Source: an uncultured Holophagaceae bacterium
GTDB taxonomy: Bacteria > Acidobacteriota > Holophagae > Holophagales > Holophagaceae
Assembly (NCBI GenBank): GCA_903876615.1
Contig: CAIRAS010000334.1
Span: 1-9,737 of the forward strand
Direction of reading: 5' to 3'
Length of the DNA stretch: 9,737 bases
The notes under the pieces are model-generated. The model was not told where the DNA came from. It saw only the letters and a list, made by a program, of their open reading frames with translations, and searched no databases. The position numbers and the translations under genes were made by a program. Every line of letters begins with the position of its first letter. Within the stretch, counting starts at the first letter, position 1. This document shows positions 1 to 7,467 of the stretch, one piece after another.

Positions 1-44
1 CCTGAACCCACCTGGGCGAGATAGGCTTCCAGGGCCCGGGACAC
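1..44 (-). CDS. Possible start of a gene downstream of padR (partial, HAAS-like?)
   Basis: After the padR stop codon the minus strand stays open from a GTG at 44-42 to the window edge, giving VSRALEAYLAQVGS. A GAGG lies about 7 nt before this GTG and overlaps the padR stop region, as expected for translational coupling. In many bacteria a PadR regulator is followed by a gene for an HAAS/DUF1700-type protein whose first helix reads like 'xxYLxxV'. That arrangement is established knowledge; applying it to only 14 residues is inference. The peptide could equally be a chance open stretch. Only the first codons are inside the window. Confidence 0.33.
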   Translation of the reverse strand, partial: MSRALEAYLAQVGS

Positions 45-53
45 CGAATGGCC

Positions 54-380
54 TCAGGCCTTGGGTTCGACGAAGGCCTGGACCATGTTCACGAACTGGT
101 TCCATTCCTTCTTTTTGGCGGCCAGGAAGGCCTGCCCTGCGGGCTGGAGGGAGTAGTAGCGGCGCTCCCGGCCATTCTCCTGGGTCTCCCAGTAGGACGT
201 GATGAACTCCGTGGCCTCCAGCTTGTGGAGGGCCGGGTAGAGGGCCCCTTCCTTCAGCGTGTAGGTGCCGCCCGTGCGCTGCCGGACCGTCTCGATGATC
301 TGGTAGCCATACATGGGGCCCTCGCAGAGCAGCGATAGCAGCAGCAGGGGGGTGCTGCCCTTAAGAAGTTCGCGATCCAT
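54..380 (-). CDS. PadR family transcriptional repressor
   Basis: The gene encodes a 108-residue winged-helix DNA-binding protein, the usual length for the short PadR subfamily. The start at 380 is chosen because GGGAGG lies about 4 nt upstream and the protein then begins MDRELLKGS, a typical PadR N-terminus; the frame is open further upstream but without family similarity. Visible hallmarks are YGYQI (24-28) in the N-terminal helices, EGALYPALHKLE (44-55) as recognition helix and wing entry, and RRYYSLQPAG (73-82) forming the wing. The remaining C-terminal helix (about 83-104) would make the dimer contact. PadR proteins commonly repress nearby membrane transporter genes and themselves, and release DNA on binding small toxic or phenolic compounds. 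Here the MacAB-like efflux genes end 191 bp upstream on the same strand, so they are the likely target. The ligand cannot be read from the sequence. Confidence 0.93.
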   Translation of the reverse strand: MDRELLKGSTPLLLLSLLCEGPMYGYQIIETVRQRTGGTYTLKEGALYPALHKLEATEFITSYWETQENGRERRYYSLQPAGQAFLAAKKKEWNQFVNMVQAFVEPKA

Positions 381-410
381 GGGGCCTCCCGGCAAGGAAA
401 ATCCAGATCC

Positions 411-439
411 AGTGTGCATCGCAAAACGATGGCAGTCAA
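411..439 (-). promoter_or_regulatory. Putative padR promoter with inverted repeat in the spacer
   Basis: On the minus strand TTGACT (434-439) matches the -35 consensus at five of six positions. It is followed after exactly 17 nt by CACACT (411-416), a weak -10. Transcription would begin near 404, leaving a short leader with the ribosome site of padR. Inside the spacer lies CATCG-N5-CGATG (417-421 and 427-431), an inverted repeat where a bound repressor would block polymerase. PadR proteins are commonly autoregulated, so this is a candidate operator. The elements are seen directly; function is inferred. Confidence 0.48.
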
Positions 440-464
440 GGCGAAGCCCAACCGGGTGGCGAGG

Positions 465-547
465 GGCGCTGCTACGGCAGCGCTCTGAGCCGGGCACCCG
501 GCGGGCTGAGCATCAGCCGGCCTCCGCAAACGCAGCGCCGCAGGCGC
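465..547 (-). repeat. Cluster of four GC-rich stem-loops between the efflux operon and padR
   Basis: The 191-bp gap between the last permease gene and padR holds four short perfect inverted repeats one after another: 535-539/543-547 (GCGCC, loop 3), 504-509/513-518 (GGCTGA, loop 3), 489-494/497-502 (GCCGGG, loop 2) and 466-472/477-483 (GCGCTGC, loop 4). None has a following T-run, so they are not a classical intrinsic terminator. They could form an RNA structure that ends or attenuates read-through from the efflux genes, or protects the 3' end of their mRNA. No protein-coding signal is convincing in this gap. Confidence 0.5.
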
Positions 548-571
548 AAGTGCGCGGGAGGGCCAGCCGCC

Positions 572-1795
572 TCAGCCCCCCTTCATCGCCTCCGTCAGCG
601 GGATGCGGCTGGCCCGATAGGCCGGCAGCCCACCCCCCGCCAGCCCCATGAACAGGCTGAAGGCCAGCCCCTTGAACATCAGGCCGGGGGTAATCAGGAA
701 GGCGAAGCTGACATCCGAGAAGGTCTGGAAGTTGGTCGCGCCGGTCTGGATGCCGTTGAACCCCAGGGAGAGTAGGACCCCCAGGACGCCACCGAGGCTG
801 CAGAGCATGGTGGCCTCCCACTGGAAGCTGGCCATGATCTCGTGCTGCCGGAAGCCCAGGGCCCGGAGGGTGCCGATCTCCTGGGTGCGGCTCGCCACGG
901 TGGCATACATGGTGTTCATGGCCGCGAAGATGGCCCCCACAGTCAGGATCACGGTGATGAGGTTGCCCAGGATGCGGATGGGCTGCCCGGCCTTGGTCTG
1001 GTCCGCGTAGTAGTCGGGCTCGGAGCGGACCTCGAGCTTCAGGCGCTTGTCCTGGTCCACCATCTGGGCGAAGCCGCCCACCTGCTTCTCGCTCCCCAGC
1101 CGCACCAGGGCACTGGAGAACATGGTGCGCCGGTAGGCCTGCATCAGCGCCACCACATCCACCCAGATCTCGCTGTCAAAGGCCGAGCCTCCGCCATCGA
1201 AGACCCCCACCACCTGCCACGACCGGCCACCAAAGTCCTGCTTCTGGCCCAGGCCCAGGCCCATGAACCGCCCCTGCATGCGCCGGGGGACCACCATCTC
1301 GTTCAGCCCCGGTGTGAGCCACCGGCCCTCCAGCAGTCGGACCTGGCTCCGCATGCGGATGCCCGCGGGTTCCAGGCCCCGCACCGTGACGTTGGCCGAG
1401 CCATCCCCGTCGGCCTTCTCCAGGGACCGCACCACCACGCACTCGGACGAGATCAGCGGCCCCGCGGCGTCCGAGGCCAGCAGCGGTGAGGTCTTGAGGA
1501 TCCGCAGCTGGTCCCGGTCCAGGGTGCTGCTCAGCTCCACCCGGGAATTGGGGCGGAGGACGATGGCCTGATCGCTGCGGCCGCTGCTCACGAAGGCCCG
1601 GGACAGGCCCTGGTCCAGGGAGAGCACCACCACGAAGATGGCGACCACCACGCTGATGGCCCCGGCGGTGCTGAGGGTGCTGACCTTGCGCTGCCAGAGG
1701 CTCCGCCAGTTGTAGCTGAGGGGCACCGGATAGCGGAAGGCGGCCCAGACCAGCCAGGCCAGGTAGGGCGCGAGGATCAGGTAGAGCAGCGCCAT
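572..1795 (-). CDS. ABC transporter permease, MacB/FtsX type (second permease)
   Basis: This 407-residue inner-membrane protein is a MacB-like permease. It has a membrane helix near 43-60, a large periplasmic portion (about 61-270) and three C-terminal helices (about 276-298, 326-348, 368-390) with the FtsX signature SRTQEIGTLRALGFR at 302-316 and the closing PAYRASRIPLTEAMKGG. MacB-type permeases do not form a substrate channel; they transmit ATP-driven motion to the periplasm and push substrate through an adaptor and an outer-membrane exit duct. The start is well fixed: its ATG shares bases with the TGA of the preceding permease (ATGA at 1798-1795 region), so the two are translationally coupled. 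An extra hydrophobic stretch (residues 1-20) precedes the usual 'RSLWQRK' N-terminus, which is unusual and may be an added membrane segment. It is the last gene of the efflux set before the stem-loop cluster. Substrate is unknown. Confidence 0.92.
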   Translation of the reverse strand: MALLYLILAPYLAWLVWAAFRYPVPLSYNWRSLWQRKVSTLSTAGAISVVVAIFVVVLSLDQGLSRAFVSSGRSDQAIVLRPNSRVELSSTLDRDQLRILKTSPLLASDAAGPLISSECVVVRSLEKADGDGSANVTVRGLEPAGIRMRSQVRLLEGRWLTPGLNEMVVPRRMQGRFMGLGLGQKQDFGGRSWQVVGVFDGGGSAFDSEIWVDVVALMQAYRRTMFSSALVRLGSEKQVGGFAQMVDQDKRLKLEVRSEPDYYADQTKAGQPIRILGNLITVILTVGAIFAAMNTMYATVASRTQEIGTLRALGFRQHEIMASFQWEATMLCSLGGVLGVLLSLGFNGIQTGATNFQTFSDVSFAFLITPGLMFKGLAFSLFMGLAGGGLPAYRASRIPLTEAMKGG

Positions 1796-2952
1796 CAGAG
1801 GCTCCTCAGCCCATCCACGATGGGCCTCCGGGCCGCGCGGTAGGCGGGGATGAAGGTGGACAGCGTCCCCACGGCGAGGGTGGCATGGAAACAGAGGCTC
1901 ATGGTTCCGGCATCGATGTGGAAGTTCTGCAGGTAGGGCAGGAAGGTCCCCACATAGCCGCGCACCGCCCCCGCCAGCAACCAGGCGATGGCCAGCCCCC
2001 CCGCACCACCCAGGACGGACAGCAGGATCCCCTCGCCCATGAGCATGGCGAGGATCTGGCTGGTGCGGAAGCCGATGGCCCGCAATACGGAGATCTCCGT
2101 CGTGCGCTCCCGGATTGCCATGGCCATGGTGTTGGCGGTGACGATGAGGATGGCCACCAGCACGGCGCCGGTGATCATCTGGATGATGGCCGAGTAGTTC
2201 CCCATCATCTTCAGGAACTCCAGCTGGAAGGCGTTCTCTGTCTCGCTGTAGGTCGGCTCTACCGCATCATGGAAGTGCCGGTCGATGCGCTCGATGAGCT
2301 TGGGGACATCGTCGGCCCGGTGCACCCGCACGAAGAAGGTCCCGACGCGGCCCTTCATGTAGGACACGCCCTCCTCGAGCAGCTTGTAGTTGAAGTGCAG
2401 CGCCAGCTCATCCGCCGGGCGCTTGGAACGGAAGATGCACCGGATGGTGAGCCGCACGGTGATGGGGAAGAGCTCACTCTTGAGGGAGACCACGTCCCCC
2501 AGCTTCCAGCCGTACTTGTCCGCCAGGGTCTTGCCCACGAGGGCGCCATTCCGGTCGCGCAGGAACTCCCGGAACTGGGCCTCCGAGTACTCCACGATCT
2601 CCTCCTTGAAGACCGTGTTCACGAACTCGGCCTCGCTGGCGAAGTTGGGAAAGAAGTTGCTGCGGTCGATGTAGACGCCCTGGAACCACTGCAGGCCCAT
2701 CACCGACTCGACCTCGGGCTGCTGACGGAGCCAGTCGGCGTAACGGGTGGGCAGGAGGTTCGTGATGGAGACCTTGTGGCGCACCACGATCCGATTGGAG
2801 GCGTCGGGGTTGTTCGCGAAGGCGTTGAGCGTCGCGAGGATGCTCTGGAGGATGGCGATCAGGGCCACCGAAACGGTGATGGAGAGGATCGTCAGCACCG
2901 TCCGCCGCTTCGAGCGGAGGAAGGACCGCAGGACCAGCCTCAGGTATTTCAC
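1795..2952 (-). CDS. ABC transporter permease, MacB/FtsX type (first permease)
   Basis: The 385-residue product has the standard four-helix MacB/FtsX layout: helix 1 near 18-40, a periplasmic domain (about 41-254), helix 2 near 255-277, then the signature [16 protein letters not shown] (281-296), helix 3 near 302-330 and helix 4 near 350-370, ending in [17 protein letters not shown]. The start codon is GTG, not ATG, and only a weak ribosome site precedes it; it lies 19 nt after the ATPase stop, so coupling to the ATPase is likely. The sequence differs strongly from the second permease outside the FtsX motif, so the two probably form a heterodimer around one ATPase dimer. Such paired permeases are common in non-enterobacterial relatives of MacAB. 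The gene ends in an ATGA overlap with the next permease. Confidence 0.93.
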   Translation of the reverse strand: MKYLRLVLRSFLRSKRRTVLTILSITVSVALIAILQSILATLNAFANNPDASNRIVVRHKVSITNLLPTRYADWLRQQPEVESVMGLQWFQGVYIDRSNFFPNFASEAEFVNTVFKEEIVEYSEAQFREFLRDRNGALVGKTLADKYGWKLGDVVSLKSELFPITVRLTIRCIFRSKRPADELALHFNYKLLEEGVSYMKGRVGTFFVRVHRADDVPKLIERIDRHFHDAVEPTYSETENAFQLEFLKMMGNYSAIIQMITGAVLVAILIVTANTMAMAIRERTTEISVLRAIGFRTSQILAMLMGEGILLSVLGGAGGLAIAWLLAGAVRGYVGTFLPYLQNFHIDAGTMSLCFHATLAVGTLSTFIPAYRAARRPIVDGLRSL

Positions 2953-2971
2953 AGGCTGCCCGGAGAACCGC

Positions 2972-3670
2972 TCACCGGTTCACCTCGATGGTCCGGTCCA
3001 GCACGCCCTTCTCGAGATGGATCTGGTGCCGCGCATGGTGCGCTGCCTTGGGGTCGTGGGTGACCATGACAATGGTCTTGCCGAGGTCCCGGTTGAGCCC
3101 CTCCATGAGCGCCATGATCTCCTCGGCGTTCTTGTGGTCCAGGGCGCCCGTGGGCTCATCCGCCACCAGCAGCTCTGGGTCGCCCACGATGGCCCGGGCC
3201 ACGGCTACGCGCTGCTCCTGGCCGCCCGAGAGCTGGCGGGGGTAGTGGTCCCTCCACTCGGTCAGCCCCACGTGGGCCAGGGCCTCCTCGACCTTCTCGC
3301 GGCGCGCCCGGCGGCTCATGGGAGTCAGCAGCAGCGGCAGCTCGACGTTCTCGAAGGCCGTCAGCACCGGGACCAGGTTGTAGTTCTGGAAGATGAACCC
3401 AACGTAGGTGGACCGCCAGGCCGCCAGCTCGTCGTCATCCAGGCCGTTCAGGGTGTGCCCGCACACCTCCAGCTCGCCGCCCGTGGGCCGGTCGATGCCC
3501 GCGATGAGGTTTAGCAAGGTGGTCTTGCCGCTGCCGCTGGGACCCATGAGGGCGTAGTAGCCGCCGGCCGGGATCTCCAGATCGATCCCCTGCAGCACCG
3601 GGATCTCCAGGGACTCGCGGTAGTAGCTCTTGGCCAGGCCCCGCAGGCGGATGATGGGTTCCCCGCTCAT
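2972..3670 (-). CDS. ABC transporter ATP-binding protein, MacB/LolD type
   Basis: This 232-residue ATPase drives the two FtsX-type permeases downstream. All catalytic motifs are intact: Walker A GPSGSGKT (43-50), Q-loop glutamine 95 in [10 protein letters not shown], signature LSGGQ (147-151, followed by EQR instead of the commoner QQR), Walker B LLVADEP (167-173) with catalytic Glu172, D-loop GALD (175-178) and switch His205. The overall pattern, with '[20 protein letters not shown]' style sequence after the Q-loop, is that of the MacB/LolD/SalX branch acting on lipoproteins, peptides or drugs rather than nutrient importers. The start is supported by AAGGAG a few nt upstream and by the ATGA overlap with the adaptor gene. 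Unlike E. coli MacB the ATPase and permease are separate chains. It is surely functional as an ATPase; the transported substrate cannot be inferred. Confidence 0.95.
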   Translation of the reverse strand: MSGEPIIRLRGLAKSYYRESLEIPVLQGIDLEIPAGGYYALMGPSGSGKTTLLNLIAGIDRPTGGELEVCGHTLNGLDDDELAAWRSTYVGFIFQNYNLVPVLTAFENVELPLLLTPMSRRARREKVEEALAHVGLTEWRDHYPRQLSGGQEQRVAVARAIVGDPELLVADEPTGALDHKNAEEIMALMEGLNRDLGKTIVMVTHDPKAAHHARHQIHLEKGVLDRTIEVNR

Positions 3671-4773
3671 CGCTCCTTCACCTTCACCTTCGCCCCGGGC
3701 TCCAGCTTGGTGTCCGAGAGCAGCACCAGGAGCGCGGCGCTCCGGTCCAGGCCCGTGACTTCGTAGCCGACGGGATTCTCCGCCGCGATGGTGATGGGCT
3801 TCAGGACCGCCAGGCCGTTCTCCAGGACCCAGACGAAGGGCTGGCCCTTGACGCGGATGACCTGCTCGCGCCCCAGCACCAGTACGTCCTGGCGGAAGGG
3901 CTCACCCAGGAAGGTCACCTTGGCGCCCATGTCCGGCACGAGGAAAGGGTTCTTCTCCCGGAAGCCCACCCGGACGATGACCACAGCCTTCTGGCGGTTG
4001 GAGGTGGGGTAGATCTCACGGAGCTCGCCCCGCAGCGGCTTGGCCCCGGGCTCTGCCTCCAGGGCATCCACCCGGATCTCCACGGGCATGCCCTTGCGCA
4101 GCTTGGTGATGCCGGTCTCGCTGACCTCCACCTCGACTTCCAGGGAGTCAAAGTCCGCCAGCACGGCCACGGCGTTGATGGCGTTGGCGCCACCGGCGCT
4201 GCCGGGGCTGACGGTCTCTCCCACCTCGGAGAGCTTCTGCGTCACCGTGCCCGTGAAGGGGGCCCGCAGCACCATGTTCTCGAGGGTGGCGTCCAGGTAG
4301 CGGAGCTGCGCCACCAGCGAGGCCCTGCCCGTCCTCAGGCGGTCCAGGCTGGCCCGGTCCAGGATGCCGTCCTTGGCCAGGGCCTCCCCGCGCACCAGAT
4401 CCGCCTCAGCCTGCTGCAGGTTCACGGCGGTCTGCTCCCGGGAGGCCTCCAGGTCCGTGGCCTCAAGCCGGGCGATGATCTGGCCCTTCTGCACCCGGCT
4501 GCCTTCTTCCACGCCCAACCAAGCCAGCCGACCGAGCACCTTGGCCGAGAGCGTGGCCCGGTGGCGGGCCACCAGGTAGCCCGAGGCGCTGACCAGGGGA
4601 TTCCGTTCCCCGGCCTTGAACACCGTCGGACTGGCGACCCCCAAGGTCAGGGGCGCATTCCGCTGGATCGCCGCGAAGACCACGGCCGCGATCCCCAGGA
4701 GCGCCAGCACCAGCCAGCCCAGGGGAAACCGCTTGCGGATGACTGAGGGCCGACGGACGGGGGACTCGCTCAT
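3667..4773 (-). CDS. Periplasmic adaptor (membrane fusion) protein, MacA/HlyD/RND family
   Basis: The 368-residue protein links inner-membrane ABC permeases to an outer-membrane duct. Residues 1-17 are cytoplasmic and basic, followed by one membrane anchor (about 18-36) without a lipobox. The biotinyl-lipoyl-like domain is split: first half about 74-104 (LSAKVLGRLAWLGVEEGS...) and second half about 164-190 (NMVLRAPFTGTVTQKLSEVG). Between them is a short helical hairpin (about 107-162). A beta-barrel domain (about 210-290) and a membrane-proximal domain (about 292-366) follow. A GGAG lies 8 nt before the chosen ATG. It is first of the four efflux genes and overlaps the ATPase by ATGA. No TolC-type outer-membrane gene is in the window, so the duct must be encoded elsewhere. 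Whether it shares the promoter of the desaturase genes 44 bp upstream is open. Confidence 0.93.
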   Translation of the reverse strand: MSESPVRRPSVIRKRFPLGWLVLALLGIAAVVFAAIQRNAPLTLGVASPTVFKAGERNPLVSASGYLVARHRATLSAKVLGRLAWLGVEEGSRVQKGQIIARLEATDLEASREQTAVNLQQAEADLVRGEALAKDGILDRASLDRLRTGRASLVAQLRYLDATLENMVLRAPFTGTVTQKLSEVGETVSPGSAGGANAINAVAVLADFDSLEVEVEVSETGITKLRKGMPVEIRVDALEAEPGAKPLRGELREIYPTSNRQKAVVIVRVGFREKNPFLVPDMGAKVTFLGEPFRQDVLVLGREQVIRVKGQPFVWVLENGLAVLKPITIAAENPVGYEVTGLDRSAALLVLLSDTKLEPGAKVKVKER

Positions 4774-4817
4774 GGATGGAGCTCCAAATGGCCAAGTTGC
4801 TATAGCTTAGCCTGGGT

Positions 4818-5284
4818 TCAGGGGCGCTGGAAGCGGCCCGCGAGCCCCCGGAAGGCCGGCGTCAGGGCCCAGGCGAGCAGGACCATGGGCAGGGGCACCA
4901 CAAGCAGCCAGGCCACGGAGGCGTGCCAGAGGCTCGTCCAGAAGGAGCCCAGGGCGCCCCAGGCGTCACTCCGGATGGCCTGCTGCAGCTGACCGAGCGA
5001 GAGCGGCAGCCGGGAGCTGCCAAAGAGCCGCTCGCCCAGCCTGATGAAGGGGATGAGCAGGGCCAGCTGCAGGGGATAGGCCAGGTAGTTCGCCAGCTGC
5101 AGGGCCACCTGGTTCAGGCGAAAGACCGCGCCCGCCGCCGCGCAGAGTGCCGTGGACGTACCCCACAGGGGGCAGATCCCCAGGGCTAGGCCCGTCGAGA
5201 GGCTCCAGGCGAGGCCCTCGGGACTCGCCCCCTGGCGGAGGACGGAGACCAGCGGCTCCCAGAGGCGCCGTCGCAGCCAGGCCA

Positions 5285-5285
<1 letters not shown>
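4818..5285 (-). CDS. DUF2062 domain membrane protein
   Basis: The 155-residue product matches the DUF2062 pattern: a short basic N-terminal part (MAWLRRRLWEP), then a glycine-rich hydrophobic block 'TGLALGICPLWGTST' (31-45), 'FRLNQVALQLANYLAYPLQLALL' type helix (55-77) with the family's Asn-containing 'N-x-x-x-YP' feature, 'RLGERLFG' (82-89), and a final membrane helix around 123-145. The biochemical role of DUF2062 is not established; family members are often found beside lipid or cell-envelope genes. I chose the ATG at 5285 because it overlaps the stop of the desaturase (ATGA), indicating coupled translation; a longer reading from 5393 would lie inside the desaturase and lacks family similarity. 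The pairing suggests a role in membrane lipid handling, but that is inference. Confidence 0.82.
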
Positions 5286-6118
<833 letters not shown>

Positions 6119-6125
6119 GGAAACG

Positions 6126-6129
6126 CTCC
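6126..6129 (-). promoter_or_regulatory. Ribosome binding site deciding the desaturase start
   Basis: GGAG on the minus strand ends 7 nt before the ATG at 6118. The alternative in-frame ATG at 6154 has only an A/T-rich stretch before it, so this site fixes the start. Confidence 0.65.
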
Positions 6130-6157
6130 GAAGGGCTAAGGGTACCTCAGGCATTGA

Positions 6158-6197
6158 TACATAAAAAGTAATCTTTGGCTCATCAACAAGCTGATGA
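6158..6197 (-). promoter_or_regulatory. Putative desaturase promoter with overlapping inverted repeat
   Basis: On the minus strand TTGATG (6181-6186, -35, four of six consensus bases) is followed after 17 nt by TATGTA (6158-6163, weak -10), and the stretch between is A/T-rich compared with the surrounding sequence. A perfect inverted repeat TCATCA-N6-TGATGA (6180-6185 and 6192-6197) covers the -35 element, the position expected for a repressor site. Many desaturase genes are controlled by fatty-acid-sensing repressors; which one might bind here cannot be said. Confidence 0.42.
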
Positions 6198-6372
6198 ATG
6201 GAACTCCAGTGCCGCGGGGACCTGCAGCACGGCCGGGGAAAGCCTGAGCGCCAACCGGATCGGGAATCGAGGTCTGCCGCTACGCGGCATAATGTTTCAG
6301 GACCAGAGGATTACCTTTTTTTTCTAGTGTCTTTTGTTGAATTAATTGTTTTTCTGTAGCCATAGTCTCTGC

Positions 6373-6380
6373 AGGAGGTG
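6373..6380 (+). promoter_or_regulatory. Strong ribosome binding site deciding the start of the exported protein
   Basis: AGGAGGTG lies 4 nt before the ATG at 6385 and is close to a perfect match to the 16S rRNA 3' end. It selects this ATG over the in-frame ATG at 6346, which would add 13 residues ahead of the signal peptide and has no ribosome site. Confidence 0.8.
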
Positions 6381-6384
6381 GGTT

Positions 6385-7317
6385 ATGAGCGCGATTCGAT
6401 TGGCGGCGACACTGCTGGCGGTGCTGATCGGCCAGGTGCCAACGGGCGCGGCGGCCCAAGGGGCCCAACCGAGGACGGACCAGACCATCATCACGAGCCT
6501 TTCTCTGGACGGCCTTCCCATGGGGCGGCTGATGGATTCTCGGCAGACCCAGACTGCAGCCGGACTCGAGGAGCTGCTCGTCATCTCCCCCCAGGGCATG
6601 AACCCAGCCTTCTTCAGCGCCTGGATCATTCCCACCCTCCAGGGGCAACGGCCGATGAAGACGGTTCGGCTTACAGGAATCAACCGCGATGGCAGGGCGG
6701 TAAGCGCCACCGATCTGCTCGGTATCGTGCCGCAGAAGATCGAATTCCCAGCGCTTGATGCCGGTGGCCACGATCTGCTCCAGATCAAAGTCACCCTTTT
6801 CGCACCCAAGGTGACCCAGGTCCAAGGTCCACTGGTTGCTTCTGGCTCGGCTGGAACCTCGCAGACCCTTCGAACGTCTGCTTTCAAGCTCCAGATCGCA
6901 GGCCTGGATACGTCGCGTGTCAGCAAGATCGAGGCGATCAGTTTCCTGCCCAGGTCTGTCAATCCGGGTGCGAGTCTGTCTCGACAACCCGCCAGCTCCC
7001 TGTCCAGCGGGAAAGACCCCTTGCCTGGAAAAGGCCTGCAGCCCACTGGGGCAGCTACCATCTCCAATCTAATCATCGTGATCCCCCAGGCTTTGGTGCA
7101 GCCTTTCCAGCAGTGGCTCACCACCGCCCCCAGCCAGACCAAGAGTGGCTCCATCGAATACCTGGGCCCGGACTTGAGGCCGACCTGGGCGGCGCTCTCC
7201 CTCCAGGGTCTGGGTATCACCAAGATCAGCACCGAACCTGGCCCAGGCCCCAACGGCATGGTTCGCTCAAGGGTGGAGATGACCATCGGAGGCCTCCAGC
7301 TGGTGTCCAGGCCCTGA
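6385..7317 (+). CDS. Predicted exported protein with two similar halves, gp19/Hcp-like fold suspected
   Basis: I do not recognise a named family with certainty. The 310-residue product starts with a signal peptide (MSAIRLAATLLAVLIGQVPT, then GAAAQ; cleavage likely after about residue 24). The mature part seems to be two related units joined by a Ser/Pro/Gly-rich linker (about 191-222). Unit A (about 33-146) has SLSLDG near its start, LLVISPQ (64-70), F-x-x-W (77-80), VRLTGINRDG (94-103) and PQKIEFP (116-122). Unit B (about 166-306) has FKLQIAG, LIIVIPQ (229-235), F-x-x-W (241-244), IEYLGPDL (257-264) and ITKISTE (278-284). This order of strands, 'W', 'V-L-D/G' and 'P-x-K' elements recalls the contractile tail-tube protein gp19/Hcp fold, but here with a signal peptide and in duplicate. 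No other tail or secretion gene is nearby. The resemblance is by eye. It is monocistronic and ends at a hairpin terminator. Confidence 0.72.
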   Translation: MSAIRLAATLLAVLIGQVPTGAAAQGAQPRTDQTIITSLSLDGLPMGRLMDSRQTQTAAGLEELLVISPQGMNPAFFSAWIIPTLQGQRPMKTVRLTGINRDGRAVSATDLLGIVPQKIEFPALDAGGHDLLQIKVTLFAPKVTQVQGPLVASGSAGTSQTLRTSAFKLQIAGLDTSRVSKIEAISFLPRSVNPGASLSRQPASSLSSGKDPLPGKGLQPTGAATISNLIIVIPQALVQPFQQWLTTAPSQTKSGSIEYLGPDLRPTWAALSLQGLGITKISTEPGPGPNGMVRSRVEMTIGGLQLVSRP

Positions 7318-7318
7318 A

Positions 7319-7344
7319 CAAGGGGGGCCGGTTGGCCCCCCTTG
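7319..7344. terminator. Hairpin terminator shared by two convergent genes
   Basis: An 11-bp perfect stem (7319-7329 with 7334-7344) with a GGTT loop starts 2 nt after the stop codon of the exported-protein gene and ends 6 nt from the 3' end of the tRNA gene. The core is GGGGGGCC/GGCCCCCC. On the plus strand it is followed by TTTGTTGG, a modest T-rich tail. On the minus strand the tail (TTCAGG) is poorer, so termination of the tRNA transcript may be less efficient. Confidence 0.8.
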
Positions 7345-7350
7345 GTTTGT

Positions 7351-7427
7351 TGGTGCACCCGACTGGAATCGAACCAGCGACCTCTGGCTTCGGAGGCCAG
7401 CGCTCTATCCAACTGAGCTACGGGTAC
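7351..7427 (-). tRNA. tRNA-Arg (anticodon CCG)
   Basis: The minus strand folds into a complete 77-nt tRNA with encoded CCA. Acceptor GTACCCG pairs with CGGGTGC (one G-T pair at position 2). The D arm is GCTC...GAGC with AGTTGGATA loop. The anticodon stem CTGGC/GCCAG encloses CTCCGAA, so the anticodon is CCG, reading the arginine codon CGG. The variable loop is AGGTC and the T arm is GCTGG-TTCGATT-CCAGT. No intron or mismatch that would disable it is seen. CGG is a frequent codon in such GC-rich genomes, which fits a dedicated tRNA. tRNA genes often serve as integration sites, but I see no integrase or direct repeat of its 3' end here. Confidence 0.97.
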
Positions 7428-7438
7428 TAACTGAAAAC

Positions 7439-7467
7439 ATTAAAGCTTGATTGTGCAGAGTGAATAA
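7439..7467 (-). promoter_or_regulatory. Weak putative promoter of the tRNA-Arg gene
   Basis: TTTAAT (7439-7444, minus strand, five of six matches to the -10 consensus) lies 11 nt before the tRNA 5' end in an A/T-rich patch. The best -35 at 17-nt spacing is TTATTC (7462-7467), a poor match. The -10 is plausible; the -35 is uncertain. Confidence 0.32.

Noticed and set aside
1885..3063. A 392-codon open frame on the plus strand opposite the first permease and the end of the ATPase gene
   Set aside because: It is the complement of well-supported genes, is rich in His/Glu/Gly/Asp repeats typical of antisense frames in GC-rich DNA, and has no recognisable domain.
6275..6289. Hairpin TGCCGC-TAC-GCGGCA followed later by a run of eight T (6316-6323)
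   Set aside because: The hairpin and the T-run are 26 nt apart, so they do not form an intrinsic terminator, and no plus-strand gene ends there.
6337..6366. TTGAAT-N18-CATAGT as a promoter for the exported-protein gene
   Set aside because: The predicted start of transcription would fall on the ribosome site itself; the region is A/T-rich and may hold a promoter, but I cannot choose one.
6342..7412. A 356-codon minus-strand open frame covering the exported-protein gene
   Set aside because: It runs through the tRNA gene and the hairpin terminator, has no ribosome site or domain, and opposes a gene with a perfect ribosome site and signal peptide.
7351..7427. tRNA-Arg as the attachment site of an integrated element
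   Set aside because: No integrase gene, no direct repeat of the tRNA 3' end and no clear composition break were seen within the window.
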